From assembly GCA_026770025.1 (NCBI GenBank), contig JAMXDE010000009.1, positions 682,001 through 746,000 on the forward strand: a DNA stretch of 64,000 nt, in the 5' to 3' direction. The stretch comes from Craspedostauros australis. Taxonomy: Eukaryota > Bacillariophyta > Bacillariophyceae > Mastogloiales > Achnanthaceae. Under the pieces are notes generated by a model that ran no database searches, had not been told where the DNA came from, and was given only the letters and a program-made list of their open reading frames with translations. The translations under genes and the position numbers were made by a program. This document shows positions 1 to 9,678 of the stretch, piece after piece (position 1 is the first letter of the stretch; each line of letters opens with the position of its first letter).

Positions 1-24
1 TACGCTAGTATCAACAATCCCAAG

Positions 25-2186
25 ATGACCCCTGATCCTAACGACGGCAACCATGGGGGCAACACCCACGCTCCACGGGGAGATGGCAACTACATCACTG
101 CAGTACCGAACATGCAGACAAACATCCACCAACAGCCCAGCAAGATGAATGCCGAAGGGGAGAGCGCGGGACTTGACCCTTCTGGTTTGCTAGCAGCTTC
201 GCCAGCAATGAATGAACGGCATGATGACCCCATTGCTCGCTTGCAGAAGCTGGTGCCGACTTTGGGATCATCTGCAGGCATTCAAGGCACGCAGACCGTC
301 CATGGCTCCAGTTCGCAGACATCCCAACGTCCAAGTCAGCGTCCAAGTCAACGTCGACATCATCATCATCATCAGCAGCAACTCTCCACATCCACCTCCA
401 CGTCACCAACAGCAACAGCAACAGCAACGAATGAGGCAGACTCCGACAAGATCGATACCATCGTCATGATGAAGAGTGGCGTGGTTCCGTTGAACACAAA
501 CCGCAATGGCAGGAATCGGGACGCGGCCACCAAGCAGAGGCAGGGCGCGTCTATCAAACGGGGGAACGGCGCAAAGAATGATGCAACAACCACTGGAACA
601 CCCACTGGAACAACCACCGCTACAGCTACACTCACTGCTACTGCTACTGCTACTGCTACTGATATCGCTACTGCGCTCAAGAACCCAACGATACCTCGGG
701 CTTCCACCTCAACAAGCACGTCCGTGCCAGTAGCAACTGCCGTCATTTCGAGAGCATCATCGGTAAGTCAGATGTGCCGTGAATAGCGACTGGCCAAGCA
801 TTGGCCAAGCATTGCATGAGATGACAAAGGCGATGGAATATGTGTCTTTCGTCTTGCTCACGTTTTCGTCTCCATCAACTCCATTCTTTTCCAACAGAAA
901 CTCAAGCCAACCTCCGCATCCGTGCCTGGCCACACGAGGCCTGGTCACACGGACGCTGGTGCGCGTGCACCGTCCACGCCCATAGCACCATCCACAACGC
1001 TCCATCCGCCAACGTCATCCTCCAACCCAAAGGCCAAGTCCACCCTCCGGCGAGGCAAGTGGACGGCCGAAGAGGAGGCGTACGTCGCTAGGATCATTCA
1101 GGATTTCAACTCTGGCTTCCTCAACGCACCAGCTGGCACAACGCTGCGCAGCTACCTTTCAGAGAAGCTGCAATGCGATCCCATGCGCATCACCAAGAAG
1201 TTTACGGGAGATGCTTGCATCGGCAAGAGGGTCTTCCATCCGGCAGTGCGAAGCTCCAGCAACGCATCGGCCATCGACAAGGCGCAGGTATGTATGCTCT
1301 TCGTCTTGTCCTTCGTCTCGTCCTTCGTCTCGTCCTTCGTCTCGTTGTCCGTTTTGGTTGTCTTTGTCATCGTTGTTGTCTCTTCTTCAAGCTCTCACTA
1401 ACTTTCGTACGTATTCCACTCTCTCTCTCTCTCTCTCTCTCTTTGATGTTGTTCGATGCTGTTCGATGTTCCACCTTACTCTCGCACACACACAACACGC
1501 GTATGCAACACAATGCAACTTTTGCTCAGACCGAGCTGGATGGATTGGAACGTCGATGGAGACGAAGGCTCGAGGTTCAGCAGCGAGAATCGGCCAAGAA
1601 GGCAGCTGCCTCGGCCGCAGCACATGCGTCAACCTTGGGCCGAGCATCTGTGCTGCTACCCAAGGGACCGCTGCACACCAACGCCGAGAGCGTGGGGAAT
1701 CAAACCAAGCAGCAGGTCGTGACGCAGACCGCCTCGTGGCTGGATCGGGCCAACGCCCTTCTCAAGGCCGAGGTGGGGGCCGCAGCATCCAAGTCTTCTC
1801 CAGGCACCAGCTCCCACTCGAAAGATGCCACCGTTCCGAATCCAAACGCAGCAGCAGCAAGCGCAGAAATCGAGAATCAGATGAAGGAGGTCCAGCGGCT
1901 CATCTACGAAGGCCCCTACATACAGCAAACGAGCGCCGGGTTGCCGCAGCTGCTGGACCAATCGCACGATCGTCAACGAGAGCACACATCCACACCGACT
2001 GGCGCCGCTCGCACCATCTCCGCGCGCAGCAGCAACAGCGCTTCGCCGCCGGATTCGCCATCGTCTGAGCATTTGGACAAACGTATGCGTCCATCGTCTC
2101 AGCAACCAGGCGCCGAAGACGCCGAGGCTCTGGTCGGCTTCCTCCGATCTGTGCGCGCGTCAGCTGCGTCAGGGCAGACTCTTTAG
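25..2186 (+). CDS. SANT/Myb-like DNA-binding protein of a stramenopile-expanded family, three exons
   Basis: I read exons 25-762, 898-1287 and 1530-2186, giving 594 residues. Both introns are in phase 0 (GTAAGT...CAG and GTATGT...CAG). Exon 2 holds the only recognisable domain, at about residues 299-360: it opens with GKWTAEEEAYV, like a SANT/Myb helix, and continues with GTTLRSYLSEKL, DPMRITKKFTG and IGKRVF. From memory this combination belongs to a family abundant in diatoms and oomycetes and presumed to be nuclear and DNA-binding. Exon 3 starts with a basic helix (LERRWRRRLEVQQRES). The remainder is Ser/Thr/Ala/His-rich and probably disordered. No in-frame stop lies between base 1 and the chosen ATG, so the true 5' end may be outside the window. 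Target genes are unknown. Confidence 0.8.
1300..1347. repeat. 12-bp tandem repeat in intron 2 of the SANT-like gene
   Basis: Four consecutive copies of a 12-mer close to TTCGTCTCGTCC. The first and last copies each differ at one or two bases. It lies just inside the intron 1288-1529. Confidence 0.85.
1419..1442. repeat. (CT)n microsatellite
   Basis: About 12 uninterrupted CT units in the same intron, upstream of its 3' splice site at 1529. Confidence 0.95.
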
Positions 2187-3106
2187 TTTGTGGAGGGAAC
2201 TGCATACTCTATTCCATGTAATCAAGTCCGACACTGCACACCACTACACATCATCATCATGCTTGCATCATACCGCGTCATTTCGATTATCGGTCGCTCC
2301 ATCACCGTGGCAACCATCATGGAGTGCCACATAATGTGAACATGCCGCCCAACAAAATCTCCGCAACGCACAAGGCAATCCATCATCGAGACAAGGGAAG
2401 AACCAACTGTACATTACGTCCTAATTCCGAGTATCCTGGTACTCTACAACATTTGGCAAGGCACCTCTCCACGACAGCACGTTGCAACGCGAGCCTACGC
2501 GCATACACGTCAATCTCCGCACATGTGACGCACCACGCTGAGCATCAGTCCTTGCTTCGTCAAAAACCAGTTCAAGCTCCCATGGTACCTTCCTCTTCCG
2601 ACTCCCGGACCCCAAACAAAAGCACTCCCAGAAGGCAACAGCATAAAGTGTACAAATACTTGCAAATGGCGCAGAGTGTATATCATAGAAATACTAAAAT
2701 CGCGGGGTTACAGTTGGACATAGGTATGCAAAAATGAGCAATAAGATGAAGTAGCCCATCCAAGTGTGGTTCGTACTAGTGATCCTATCATTGTTGCTAT
2801 GGCATGGTTGTATGCATGTCGTACGGTGCAGTGTAGTGTAGTGCTGCACGCCATTGCGCTGTTTTGTTCTGCGACTATCAACGCGGCGATGGTGGTGGGC
2901 TTGCTTCTCGGGATCCGGCATAACTGGTCGAAGTTCCGACCAACGTTGCAACCTGCCCCATGCCGTGATGCATCGTCCACTGTGTCGACATTGCAATATG
3001 CACACTGTACTGTACAAGTGGATGAAATGGAGTCGTATGGAATTCTCTGCGTGTATGCGAGTACCACTAACACTAGCAGTATGTACGCGCCCATTGCCGA
3101 AAGTCT
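2187..3106. other. intergenic, convergent gene ends
   Basis: This lies between the 3' ends of the SANT-like and SEC12-like genes. Open frames here have no recognisable domain and no coding pattern. I see no RNA gene or mobile element. Confidence 0.6.
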
Positions 3107-4459
3107 TCAGTGCGGCGGGACCCGTATGCCTGGCGTCGAGTCTGCAGCAAACAGGACTTTGTATCGGACGCAATGGAGGGCTTCCATGTACCCGTCCACT
3201 CCCCACGTCTCTTCGCACTTGTCCCTCATCTCCTCCACGACGGGCCATAGGATCCACATGAGCAACGCGAATCGGAGCATGGAGTTGAAGAAGGACTGGA
3301 ACGTCATGCCACCCTCGCTGCTGGTGGCTGGCTTGGATCTCCTGCGCGATGCACGCGACATGGAAAGCCACGCCAGCTTGCTGTCGGCAGACGCCGTCAT
3401 TGCATGCACCTGAATGTCACCGTCGTCACCCTGCAACGGCAGCGAGAACGGGCGCGCTGCGCAACACGTGACCGGCAGATCGTGCACTTCGCGGAACGTC
3501 TTGAGCGCTCTCCACTTCTCGGTCCCCCACAGGATCATGCTGCCATCGACGGAACCGAGCGCCAGCATGCCGCCATCCTCCGACAAGGACATCGCCGAGA
3601 TGGGGCACGGGCTGACCTCCGTGCGCTGCAGGCACTTGTAGTGCTTCTTGTCTGGCGTCATGCCCCATTTGGCGAGGTACGCCTTGCCTCTGCGTCCCGA
3701 TGCGACCGTGTAGACGAGCTGACCCATGAGGTCGCCGAATGCGCAGCCTCGCACGAGGACCTGCGTGACACGCTTCGGAGGCGGCGCCTTGGGATCCTTC
3801 ACGTCGCACGTCAGGACTTCAAGGCATTTGCCACTCTTCCAAACTCGGGCGGTTCCATCCTTGGCAGAACTGACGATGTAGCCTTCTCTCGGCGAGAAGA
3901 CGACGCTGCAAACGGCCTTGCTGTGCCCTTCGTACACGTGGATGGGCAGATCGCCCAACGCCTCGTCGCTGATCTTGTAGATCTTGACGGTGCCGCTCTC
4001 GCAGCCGACGGCCAGGGTGTCGCACATGGCGTTGACCCCCAGCGCATTGACGAAGTCGCCGGCATGCACTTCGCCGGTCGGCTGGCCGTCAGGCAGCCTG
4101 TATCGCACCACGCGGCTTCCCAAGGCGCAGAACAGGTGCATGGCCTGCGTCACCGGGTTCTGAACGATCTTGACGGCCACGCCGATGTCATTGCCTGTGG
4201 AGATCTGGAGAGGGTCGATCAGATCGTTGCCGACCACGCGGACGACCAGATAGTTCTTCACGCCAGTCGCGGCGGATCCACCGCCACCGCAGTAGGCCAA
4301 GAGGGACAGTCCGTCGCCTGGATTGGCATACCAGCACATTCCGAACAGCGGCGTCGCCACTGGCTCGATGTAGGATGGTGGTCGAGGGACTGGCATTTTG
4401 CTATTACTTGCTATTACTTGCTGTTGATGTGTTGACCTCCTCCCTCTGGACCTCTCCAC
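3107..4459 (-). CDS. SEC12: SEC12/PREB-like Sar1 guanine-nucleotide exchange factor
   Basis: Single-exon gene of 450 residues. The family loads GTP onto the small GTPase Sar1 at the ER and so starts COPII coat assembly. The diagnostic feature is the glycine-rich K-loop region near residues 57-69 (CGGGGSAATGVKN), which matches the potassium-binding loop of Sec12. Beta-propeller blades follow, for example YEGHSKAVCSVVFSP and SAKDGTARVWKSG. One hydrophobic segment at about 394-410 (LRFALLMWILWPVV) would anchor the protein, leaving a lumenal tail of about 40 residues. Met22 (start 4396) precedes PVPRPPSYIEP and is a plausible real start, since the first 21 residues are polar and look like translated leader. 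The tail is short compared with yeast Sec12. Confidence 0.88.
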   Translation of the reverse strand: MERSRGRRSTHQQQVIASNSKMPVPRPPSYIEPVATPLFGMCWYANPGDGLSLLAYCGGGGSAATGVKNYLVVRVVGNDLIDPLQISTGNDIGVAVKIVQNPVTQAMHLFCALGSRVVRYRLPDGQPTGEVHAGDFVNALGVNAMCDTLAVGCESGTVKIYKISDEALGDLPIHVYEGHSKAVCSVVFSPREGYIVSSAKDGTARVWKSGKCLEVLTCDVKDPKAPPPKRVTQVLVRGCAFGDLMGQLVYTVASGRRGKAYLAKWGMTPDKKHYKCLQRTEVSPCPISAMSLSEDGGMLALGSVDGSMILWGTEKWRALKTFREVHDLPVTCCAARPFSLPLQGDDGDIQVHAMTASADSKLAWLSMSRASRRRSKPATSSEGGMTFQSFFNSMLRFALLMWILWPVVEEMRDKCEETWGVDGYMEALHCVRYKVLFAADSTPGIRVPPH

Positions 4460-5250
4460 AGATTATCACACTTTCGGACGGCTTGTGTTCTGTGTCTGGG
4501 TGTGTGGGATCCAACACAGATGCTATACGTGCAGATGTGTTGGCGGGTGTCTTCGGACTTGTGCGTTGCACGGCCACTGTCCGTGTTTCACGAGTCTTTT
4601 GTTTTGGCTTTTGTGTCGTGGTTTCCGCACAATTGGGAGTTGGGGAAATGAAATAAATACAAGTACATTTCGAGCAACAGTTCTACTATCACAGCGCGCT
4701 ATTTTGTGGGAGCGCACTCTCTCTCTCTCTCTCTGGATGGGTGGAGTGTTTGTATGTCTGTTCTATTGCGGCTGTTGCCGATCATGCTGTCACCAGCGCT
4801 GCTACCACTGCGAGGCAGACAGAGAGAAAGTGCCATCGATCTCCGGTCATGTGATCATATCTCCACCAGAAGAGGAGATTGTCGGGTCTGTCCCGGATAC
4901 CTCTCGTTGCTAACAGGAAGTGTCTTCTTGAATACTCATTTTTTACTATTCCGATCGAAGCGCAGATGCAATGGAAAGCGACTTCGGCACTGCTTCGAGG
5001 TGCCAGCTAATTGTAAAGAGGATGTATCGTCTCCTATCTCTTCACTTGGATGATCTTCATGAAGGCACAGAATTCATCACCATCGTCCACAAGATCGCAT
5101 TTGCCTACACGCCCAAGAAGAACGCGAGAGCATGGATCTTCTCGTCTGAATTCATGATTCCTCTGCGAACACGCTACCAACGCACTGCGTAGTCGCAAAG
5201 ACTGTTGAGATGAACGTCGTGTTGTCGTCGTGTTGTTGTCTGTCTGTGGT

Positions 5251-5360
5251 TGCGTTGCGTTCCGTTGCGTTGCGTTCCGTTGCGTTGCGTTGCGTTCCGT
5301 TGCGTTGCGTTGCGTTGCGTTCCGTTGCGTTGCGTTGCGTTGCGTTGCGTTGCGTTGCGT
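5251..5360. repeat. pentanucleotide array TGCGT/TCCGT, 22 units
   Basis: Twenty-two uninterrupted pentamers. Eighteen are TGCGT and four are TCCGT. The TCCGT variants divide the TGCGT units into runs of 2, 2, 3, 4 and 7, so runs lengthen in the 3' direction. It sits in the intergenic region and is not coding. Confidence 0.97.
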
Positions 5361-6066
5361 TGGCGCCGAGGAATCCTTTGGCTTCATGTCGGTTGTTGCT
5401 GGGATGAAATCGAAAGTGCAAATACATTGATGATGTGGTGATGGAGTGATGCGTAATTGCGCCGCAATCGATTGCGTACGTTGCTTTGCGGATATGTTTT
5501 TGCATATCGCAGGAGTCCATGCATGTTGCGACGTGCTGAAAAGCGACGCGGAAGGAAGCATGATACGAACCACGGTGTATTCGTCCGGATGCGAGTCCAC
5601 GTTCCATGATCGAGGCACGAGTGTGATGGAGTCGTTGCGATTTCGCATGGCCGGGCACAACCGGAGACGCGAAATGAACATTGTGGTGTCGAGCTCACTC
5701 CCCCTTTGCACGGAGTACTGTCAACACGATGACAGATGTGGCGCTGTTGTGCAGGTCCTCGGAAAGATACCTTCCGATTCCCGCAAGACTGGTTTCACTC
5801 CAATAATTTCTAAACTTGGTTTGTGCGCTTATCGTGGAAACGGCATTGGCTCCGCTGTTGTGCGCACGAAGGAAGTGGCATCGGCAACATTGGCATCGAA
5901 GTGATGCCATTCTCGTGCGACCTTCCTGGGAATGCGTACGATCTGCCAACATGCATTCGTCGCGATCATAGTCGTATTATACTTTCAAGACTTTCAATAC
6001 ATTGCCATACTCGTACTGCACTACATAACACTCGCGGGAGAGGGGCTCGTGGTACATCCATCAAGT

Positions 6067-6098
6067 CATCCATCCATCCATCCATCCATCCATCCATC
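6067..6098. repeat. (CATC)8 microsatellite
   Basis: Eight perfect CATC units about 160 bases upstream of the LMF-like reading frame. Confidence 0.95.
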
Positions 6099-6255
6099 TT
6101 ACTAGTCTGTCGCTTGTTCTTCGCATTCCCATACGTACGAACACGGTGGTCTTGGAATTCGAAGCATTTCACGGTGTGGAGCAGAACATCATCAAGCGGA
6201 GAGTGAAGGCACAGGCACGAGAACAAACGGGCTATCATAGACATCTGCAACAGAC

Positions 6256-8481
6256 ATGCGATGCGCAGATCGAGGCTCTGCCGCCGAACGTTCACGTGGA
6301 CGTCGGCATCAGCGTCGGCGCCAAAGCCAACGCAATAGGTGTTTGCCATCGCTCGTCGCGTTGATAGCCTTTGGAGGGAATAGCGCCTTGGCATTTACGG
6401 AAGGTCCATCGTTGCGCTATCATTCATCGAATCAGCCGCACAGTGCGAATCTGTTCAGGACGAACCCTATGAATCCTTTCGGCCCTGCTTCATCCACATC
6501 AATTTTCCCATCACAGGCGCCCTTCTCATCACAAACGACGGCCAAGAGTATCAGCAGCACATCGTTGTCATCGAACGTTCTTGGTGACGCCATGCTGTTC
6601 TTCAACAGATCCAACAACTTCTTTCTCTCCAGGATCGTCTTTCTGCGTGCGTTGGCATTCGTGTACGCCATGGCATTCCTGATTGCCAAGGATCAGAACT
6701 ACGGCCTGATCGGCGACAATGGCATCTCGCCTGCAAGGAATGTGCTCAACGCAGCCGAACGACGCGGCCGCAACGCACGTTACACGCGCGAGCAGTACAT
6801 GAAGAAATCCGACGCGGGTCAGCGAAAGAAGCTACCACCTCCCATCACCTTCGATGATGGCGGCAAGGAGGCATCCACGCCGGCAGATGGCTTCAGAATA
6901 CCCAACCCCATCAGCGGCTTGCTCAACACCGGCTTGATGCGAGGTCTGGGCATGGCGATGAATCGCAACCAGTTCGTCCAGCATTGGAGGGAGCGATTAT
7001 GGGACCGCGCCGACGCGTTGGGACGGCCTGTCACGACCTTGCTCTGGATGGCGCCTGATCGCAACAACCTCAATCCTTGGCTGGATCTGGTTGCCAACTG
7101 CGGCTTGCTACTGTCGATGGCCGTCTTCGCCATGGGCGCGGCCAACTTCCCCATCATGGGCGCTCTGTGGCTTTGCCAAAGATCGCTGATGGCAGTCGGC
7201 GGTCCATTCTACGGCTTTGGTTGGGAACCGCAGTTGGCGGAGCTGGGCTTCCATGCCATGTTCCTCGTCCCGCTCTCCAGCCTTCAGGCTCTTCCGCCGA
7301 TGGCACCGCCAATGATAGTGATCTGGATGATTCGGTGGCACCTGTTCCGCATCATGATCGGTGCCGGTCTCATCAAGATACGTTCGGGCGATCCCAAGTG
7401 GAAGATGTCCAACTTGAGCGCGATGGACTACTTCTACGAAACGCAGCCAATCCCGAATCCGCTCACGCGCTACATGCACTGGGCCCCCAAAGCTTGGCAT
7501 CGATTCGAGGTGATGACGAATCATTTCGTCGAGCTCATCGCGCCGTGGTTACTCCTCCTGTCGCCCGTGCCCTTCGTGCGACAGCTTGGCGGCACCATCC
7601 AGCTCGCGTTTCAATCTATTCTGATCGCGACGGGCAACCTCAGCTTCCTCAACTGGCTCACGTGCGTGCCGGCTATTCTGTGCTTCGACGATCAGTTCCT
7701 GTCGAGGCTATTTCCTTACCGACTTCGCAACACGGCCGCGTTGGCGTCCGCCTTTGTCCAACCAACGCAGGGGCGCAGATTTGTGTCGCTCACGTTCGGG
7801 ATGCTGGTGGCCACACTCAGCATACCGGTCGTCAAGAACCTGCTGTCGAAGAACCAGCTCATGAACGCCTCCTTCGATCCGCTGCGGTTAATAAACACGT
7901 ATGGAGCATTTGGGACCGTCGAGGAGGAACGGCACGAGCTGATCATTTCGGCTGCATCTGACATTGATGGTCCGTGGAAGGAGTACGCATTCCGCGTGAA
8001 ACCCGGAGACGTCATGAAGGCACCCAAATTCATATCACCGTACCACTATCGCCTGGATTGGCAGATGTGGATCGCGTCAGCATGCCAGACGCTCGATCGA
8101 TCGCCATGGATGTACACCTTCTTGCTCAAGCTGCTGAGGCAGGAGCCAGACGTCACGGCGCTGCTCGAAAATGACCCATTTGCTGCGGATTTCGACGGCG
8201 GTGCCGGTATCCAAACGGACGGTCCCAAATACATCCGCGTGGACAAGTATCGATACCGTTTTCACCGCAAAACCAGCGGCGGCAAAGGAAAACAGGGGGA
8301 GACTGATGCCAGTGACGATAACAACAGCGAAGGTTCGGGTGAAGGCAAGTCCAGCGACACGGACGTTCGGGGGCGGGCACCCTATTGGGACCGCGAGCAC
8401 ATCCGGCGTGTTTTTCCTCGCCAAGGTGTAGCGACGGAACTGATTTTGGAGGACATCATTGGGCGGACAGGGTCTCCGTGA
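6256..8481 (+). CDS. lipase maturation factor (LMF1/2)-like polytopic membrane protein
   Basis: Uninterrupted frame of 741 residues ending in TGA. Family landmarks in order: an N-terminal membrane segment leading to NYGLIGDNGISPA; FYGFGWEPQLAELGFHA; RWHLFRIMIGAGLIKIRSGD; AMDYFYETQPIPNPL; then HFVELIAPWLLLLSPVP. In animals LMF proteins are ER membrane factors that help lipases and other secreted proteins fold. The protist role is inferred only. After several further membrane segments comes a soluble part (SDIDGPWKEYAFRVKPGD; WMIASACQ-like stretch) and a charged low-complexity region. The 5' end is uncertain: residues 29-47 (CLPSLVALIAF...SALAF) look like a signal peptide ending in an A-F junction, yet about 28 Arg-rich residues precede them. 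The real start may come from an unseen upstream exon or lie nearer 6330. Confidence 0.85.
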   Translation: MRCADRGSAAERSRGRRHQRRRQSQRNRCLPSLVALIAFGGNSALAFTEGPSLRYHSSNQPHSANLFRTNPMNPFGPASSTSIFPSQAPFSSQTTAKSISSTSLSSNVLGDAMLFFNRSNNFFLSRIVFLRALAFVYAMAFLIAKDQNYGLIGDNGISPARNVLNAAERRGRNARYTREQYMKKSDAGQRKKLPPPITFDDGGKEASTPADGFRIPNPISGLLNTGLMRGLGMAMNRNQFVQHWRERLWDRADALGRPVTTLLWMAPDRNNLNPWLDLVANCGLLLSMAVFAMGAANFPIMGALWLCQRSLMAVGGPFYGFGWEPQLAELGFHAMFLVPLSSLQALPPMAPPMIVIWMIRWHLFRIMIGAGLIKIRSGDPKWKMSNLSAMDYFYETQPIPNPLTRYMHWAPKAWHRFEVMTNHFVELIAPWLLLLSPVPFVRQLGGTIQLAFQSILIATGNLSFLNWLTCVPAILCFDDQFLSRLFPYRLRNTAALASAFVQPTQGRRFVSLTFGMLVATLSIPVVKNLLSKNQLMNASFDPLRLINTYGAFGTVEEERHELIISAASDIDGPWKEYAFRVKPGDVMKAPKFISPYHYRLDWQMWIASACQTLDRSPWMYTFLLKLLRQEPDVTALLENDPFAADFDGGAGIQTDGPKYIRVDKYRYRFHRKTSGGKGKQGETDASDDNNSEGSGEGKSSDTDVRGRAPYWDREHIRRVFPRQGVATELILEDIIGRTGSP

Positions 8482-9112
8482 GTGCAGCGTGCAGCTACCC
8501 ACGAACCATTGGAAGGGTTCTGAACACATGAGTGAGGAGTCGGTGGGGTGGACCGATGGACCATGCGTCAAATAAGAGTAGACGACCGACGAGAGAATGT
8601 GTTGCCACAGGCACGCTGGGATGCTTGTAGAACATTAGAAAACTCAATGAAGATCGGCGTGCCCGCCATCGTTTCAAACAGACAGACTCTACCCCTGCGT
8701 GTTGTCTAGCTCGGACCACGCCTCTTCCTCGATTTGGGAAAGTCCCGAAAGTGTGTTCATGCCAAGCAAGATTGATACGACAGTTGATGATGTACTTGTA
8801 CATGCTCTTCTTGGGTAGACTGCGTTGAGCTGTGCATGGGACTAGAGTGTGCCATTGTTGCTGACATAGGTATGTCGTCAAAATCCTGATTCCAGTTGGA
8901 GTTTACTTTTTTATATTCGACATATATATTGACTGTACGGCGTCTGCCTTCATCGATGGAAATATAGAAGTCGATAGTTCATATACCGCATATCCCAATG
9001 GGACTATCACACAATGACAGACACATCTGGACAGACTGACATACATAGAACGAAGACAGTCAACTGACAGCTCACTGACAAAATATAACTGACAGACAAG
9101 CACATCCAGTCA

Positions 9113-9144
9113 GACATACATACATACATACAGACATACATACA
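9113..9144. repeat. GACATACA / CATA tandem array
   Basis: Two GACA-headed blocks of CATA units, the first longer than the second. Non-coding. Confidence 0.9.
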
Positions 9145-9227
9145 GTGCATACGCTACTTCTTTGAGTGTAGGGAGGGTCCCCTTTCTCTCTCTGCTGAGA
9201 GCCTCGTACAAGCTATCGTGGCAGGCG

Positions 9228-9247
9228 GAGAGAGAGAGAGAGAGAGA
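9228..9247. repeat. (GA)n microsatellite
   Basis: Ten GA units in the same intergenic stretch. Confidence 0.95.
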
Positions 9248-9678
9248 CCTATCGTACATACCTGAAGGTGGCGCTCATCTATAGATCGAGAGAGGGAGGG
9301 GATTTGAACATTCTCTGAATACGAACGCGAGCATCTTGCTTGGCGATGTTGTCTCTCCTCATGACTCTCATGCGTTTGGTGATCAACCGCTCCGCATCGC
9401 CCCTTGGCAAACCGCCACTCCATGGTGTTGCACCAATTGCAACTACCATGCAAAGCGCCCGTATTCACCAGAGTATTCTTATTCGATTCGGAGTTGAAAT
9501 GAGTGGAGCACGTACTAAGCCTAATTGGGTCTAAAATAACTACGGGAAGTTGGTGATCATCCTAAGATCTGATCTGCTACGTTCGCCTCGTCGCGTGTGC
9601 CGCTGTGGAAATGTATCACGCCGTTCGAGGATGAGCACAACCAAGCGGTCCAACGCGCACCAAGACAACACGCTGGCT

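Larger units (their letters stand above)
4460..6255. other. intergenic between divergent SEC12-like and LMF-like genes
   Basis: About 1.8 kb with no recognisable gene. It should hold both promoters. It carries a CT tract near 4717-4733, a pentamer array at 5251-5360 and a CATC array at 6067-6098. Confidence 0.6.
8482..9678. other. intergenic, convergent gene ends
   Basis: No supportable gene. The stretch carries an imperfect CATA array (9113-9144) and an AG tract (9228-9247), and otherwise nothing I recognise. Confidence 0.6.

Noticed and set aside
3404..4435. 343-codon open frame on the + strand
   Set aside because: Antisense to the SEC12-like gene, Arg/His/Asp-rich, and without recognisable protein features.
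5251..5360. Possible CRISPR-like or telomere-like array
   Set aside because: Units are 5 bp with no spacers, in a eukaryotic intergenic region, and the unit is not a telomeric repeat. It is a simple tandem repeat.
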